DNA from: SXOA01 sp964444865
GTDB taxonomy: Bacteria > Planctomycetota > Planctomycetia > Pirellulales > Pirellulaceae
Reading direction: 5' to 3'
Assembly (NCBI GenBank): GCA_964444865.1
Contig: CAYUJE010000035.1
Coordinates: forward strand, 1 to 27,653
DNA length: 27,653 nt
Shown here: in pieces, positions 25,854 to 27,653 of the stretch
How the letters are laid out: every line of letters begins with the position of its first letter
How positions within the stretch are numbered: position 1 is the stretch's first letter
Position numbers and translations under genes: made by a program
Notes under the pieces: model-generated
What the model was told of the DNA's origin: nothing
What the model saw: the letters and a program-made list of their open reading frames with translations, nothing else
The model's database searches: none

Positions 25854-27653
25854 TCATTTTGTTTCCATTTCCAACAACTTTGTGGCCCGCTCGGCTGATT
25901 CCTCGAATCTGCCGAGGAAGACGACAGTTCCTTTCTGGTCGATGACGGCGCAGTTGGGAATGCCGCGAATCCCGAACGATTCAAAGGTCGCTCCGAACGA
26001 TGGGCCATCTACGGCAGGCTTGTCGATGGCGAACGGATAAGTCAGTCCGCGTTTGCGGACGAATTCCGTCACAGCCGCTGGTTCGCCGCTGCTGTCGTGT
26101 AGGCCAAGGACGACTCCGCCCGCTTTCTGGAATTTCAGGGCGAACTCCTTCACCCTGGGAAGTTCCCCGATGCAGGGGCCGCAGCCTGTCCCCCAGAAAT
26201 CGATGAGCAACACCTTTCCCTTCCAGTCAAGTTTCTCCGTCGGGCCATCGGCATTCAGCCAGGCCGCGGGCTCAATGGCGGGCGCGGGATCGCCATCTTT
26301 CAGGACGTTGAGAATCGACCGGGCATTGTCGGGGATTCGATTGGCCTCCGCGACCACGTCGGTGATCGGTCCAATTACCATGTCTGTTTTTGGGGTGCGC
26401 TGATTGCCACCGTGATCGAGGATCAACGTTCCCGCAGGGACGGAAACGGCAAACGAATCCGGCAGTTGAGGGCCGAAGGTTGCGAAGATGATTTCATAGA
26501 CTCGCAATAATCCCGTTTGGCCACGACGATAACTTGCCTCGACGACCATTCCCGGAATAATTCCGCCTGACGGATCAGTCCTGGGTGCAAGCTGCCAGCG
26601 CTCACTTCGGGCTCTGCCATCGACTTCCAGATACAATTCATGGTCAAGGAAGCCGGTTTTTTCATCGAAGACCTGACGGGTGGTGCCCCATGGAAGAGAG
26701 GATTCAACCGTGATACGGCCGCCGTCGCGCTTGATCTTTCGCACCGGAAGTACTTTCCCTGGCTCCTGCCTAATCTTGTAGACAGGCTTCCAACCTATCA
26801 GGGCCAGAGAATCAGTCACGGCTATTTGGTTTCTCGCGTTCGCTCCTGAGAAGATGTCAACCTGAGGGCTGTCAGACATGTAACTCACCGATTCCATGCC
26901 ATTGAACGCCATAATGAAACGGGATTTTGTGTTAAAAGGAGAAAGACTAGTTTCGAAATCGCTTCTGAATCGATTTCCATCAATGACAACAATCATGTTT
27001 TCATAGGGGAGTCCCAAAGCCGGATATTTCTTTCGCAGTAACTCGGAGAGTTTCGGGAGCTGTTGTGGAGTAGCGACTTCTAAGACAGATCGCAAATCAT
27101 CTGCCGAGAGTTCGCTCATCGACCCCAAGTGCGATTTGACCTCAAACCGCCCTGCCTTGGTCAATTCCTGCTGGCGAAGAATCAAAGCGTTGAGCTTGCC
27201 GAGTTCTCCTTCGTCTTCTGGAACTAAAGTCATGACGAGAGTCGCGGCCAAGGACTTTTTGAATTTGAAAGTGACCGTTTCCGAGCTTTTAGCCGCGAGC
27301 TTCAGATGCTCGCTGGATTTGTTCACGGGCTCGAATCCGGCTGGATGCTTCGCGACCAAGAGCCGCCGCTCACCGGGTGTGACGACGGCTCCCAACTCGC
27401 CGAGCTCATCCGTCACCGGATGATCGACAAAGACCGTCTGGCTATAAAGTTCGCGGCGGCGCTTTCCCGAGTTGATCTCTTCCATAAAGCTGACTCCCGC
27501 CACTGGCTTGCCGGTTCCTACTTCCACCGCCTTGATCAGGAGCGTCGCGCCTGGATCGAGCGTTAGCGATTGCACCGCACCCGCAGATTCCGGAGAGACC
27601 GTCACTTCATGTTCGGTGAGGACAAAGGGAGAACCGTAGGGAGGTTCCAGGAA
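25854..27653 (-). CDS. Large protein with C-terminal TlpA-like thioredoxin domain (5' truncated by window edge)
   Basis: The frame is open to base 27653, so the start lies outside; 599 residues are visible. The GTG at 27605 is not taken as the start because the 16 in-frame residues before it (FLEPPYGSPFVLTEHE) continue the fold. The N-terminal part contains a beta-sandwich of carboxypeptidase-regulatory type (LLIKAVEVGTGKPVAGVSF). The middle (SRFIMAFNGMESVSYM to LDHELYLEVDGRARSERW) is unassigned and beta-rich. The last about 140 residues are TlpA/AhpC-like: VLLIDFWGTGCGPCIGELP with the redox pair CGPC encoded at 26183-26172, then the cis-Pro loop GIRGIPNCAVID. This would be a periplasmic thiol-disulfide protein, as common in planctomycetes. 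It is 35 bases upstream of the small partner gene on the same strand. Confidence 0.88.
   Translation of the reverse strand, partial: FLEPPYGSPFVLTEHEVTVSPESAGAVQSLTLDPGATLLIKAVEVGTGKPVAGVSFMEEINSGKRRRELYSQTVFVDHPVTDELGELGAVVTPGERRLLVAKHPAGFEPVNKSSEHLKLAAKSSETVTFKFKKSLAATLVMTLVPEDEGELGKLNALILRQQELTKAGRFEVKSHLGSMSELSADDLRSVLEVATPQQLPKLSELLRKKYPALGLPYENMIVVIDGNRFRSDFETSLSPFNTKSRFIMAFNGMESVSYMSDSPQVDIFSGANARNQIAVTDSLALIGWKPVYKIRQEPGKVLPVRKIKRDGGRITVESSLPWGTTRQVFDEKTGFLDHELYLEVDGRARSERWQLAPRTDPSGGIIPGMVVEASYRRGQTGLLRVYEIIFATFGPQLPDSFAVSVPAGTLILDHGGNQRTPKTDMVIGPITDVVAEANRIPDNARSILNVLKDGDPAPAIEPAAWLNADGPTEKLDWKGKVLLIDFWGTGCGPCIGELPRVKEFALKFQKAGGVVLGLHDSSGEPAAVTEFVRKRGLTYPFAIDKPAVDGPSFGATFESFGIRGIPNCAVIDQKGTVVFLGRFEESAERATKLLEMETK

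Overview
The window looks like a chromosomal segment of a planctomycete (Planctomycetota, possibly Gemmatales; this is inference). The signs are long secreted proteins of families common in that phylum (NPCBM-domain protein, DUF1593/Sde182-like protein, PqaA-type protein, several exported amidohydrolases), a very large TPR protein, a hybrid kinase with complete internal phosphorelay, frequent GTG starts, and two kinds of intergenic palindrome typical of planctomycete genomes (the one around GTTCCCACGC and the one around GTGGGGTAGGC). No phage, integron, CRISPR or insertion sequence was seen.

Layout. 1-1531 (+): 3' part of an RpoD-like sigma factor, a palindrome cluster, a strong intrinsic terminator, and a coiled-coil zinc-ribbon protein. 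1717-6798 (+): a 1693-residue TPR protein with an embedded C39-like cysteine peptidase domain, ending convergently against a hybrid histidine kinase (6849-9494, -). 9495-10667 holds no convincing protein gene; it carries a tRNA-Arg(CCG) on the minus strand and an unexplained hairpin. 10668-13656 (-) is a run of four genes: DUF1593 protein, a five-helix membrane protein, a DUF1499-like protein and a small conserved-looking protein. A divergent control region with a Fur-box-like dyad (13712-13726) separates this run from a secreted NPCBM protein (13892-16276, +). A ThiF/MoeB-type E1 enzyme follows (16289-17338, -).

17462-25162 is dominated by the amidohydrolase superfamily: a 438-residue exported protein, a 1075-residue exported protein with two amidohydrolase modules, and a translationally coupled cytosolic pair, with a secreted PqaA-type alpha/beta hydrolase (22254-23609, +) in between. 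Of the five amidohydrolase modules, two keep all metal ligands and three have lost the HxH motif. Each degenerate module is fused to, coupled with or next to an intact one, and this is the most interesting pattern in the window.

The right end (25179-27653, -) has a MNT-type nucleotidyltransferase overlapping a small partner gene, which may form a two-gene toxin-antitoxin-like module, and the 3' portion of a large protein ending in a TlpA-like thioredoxin domain. Start codons were chosen from Shine-Dalgarno sites and signal peptides, and several differ from the longest open frame. All family names come from reading motifs by eye, without database searches.
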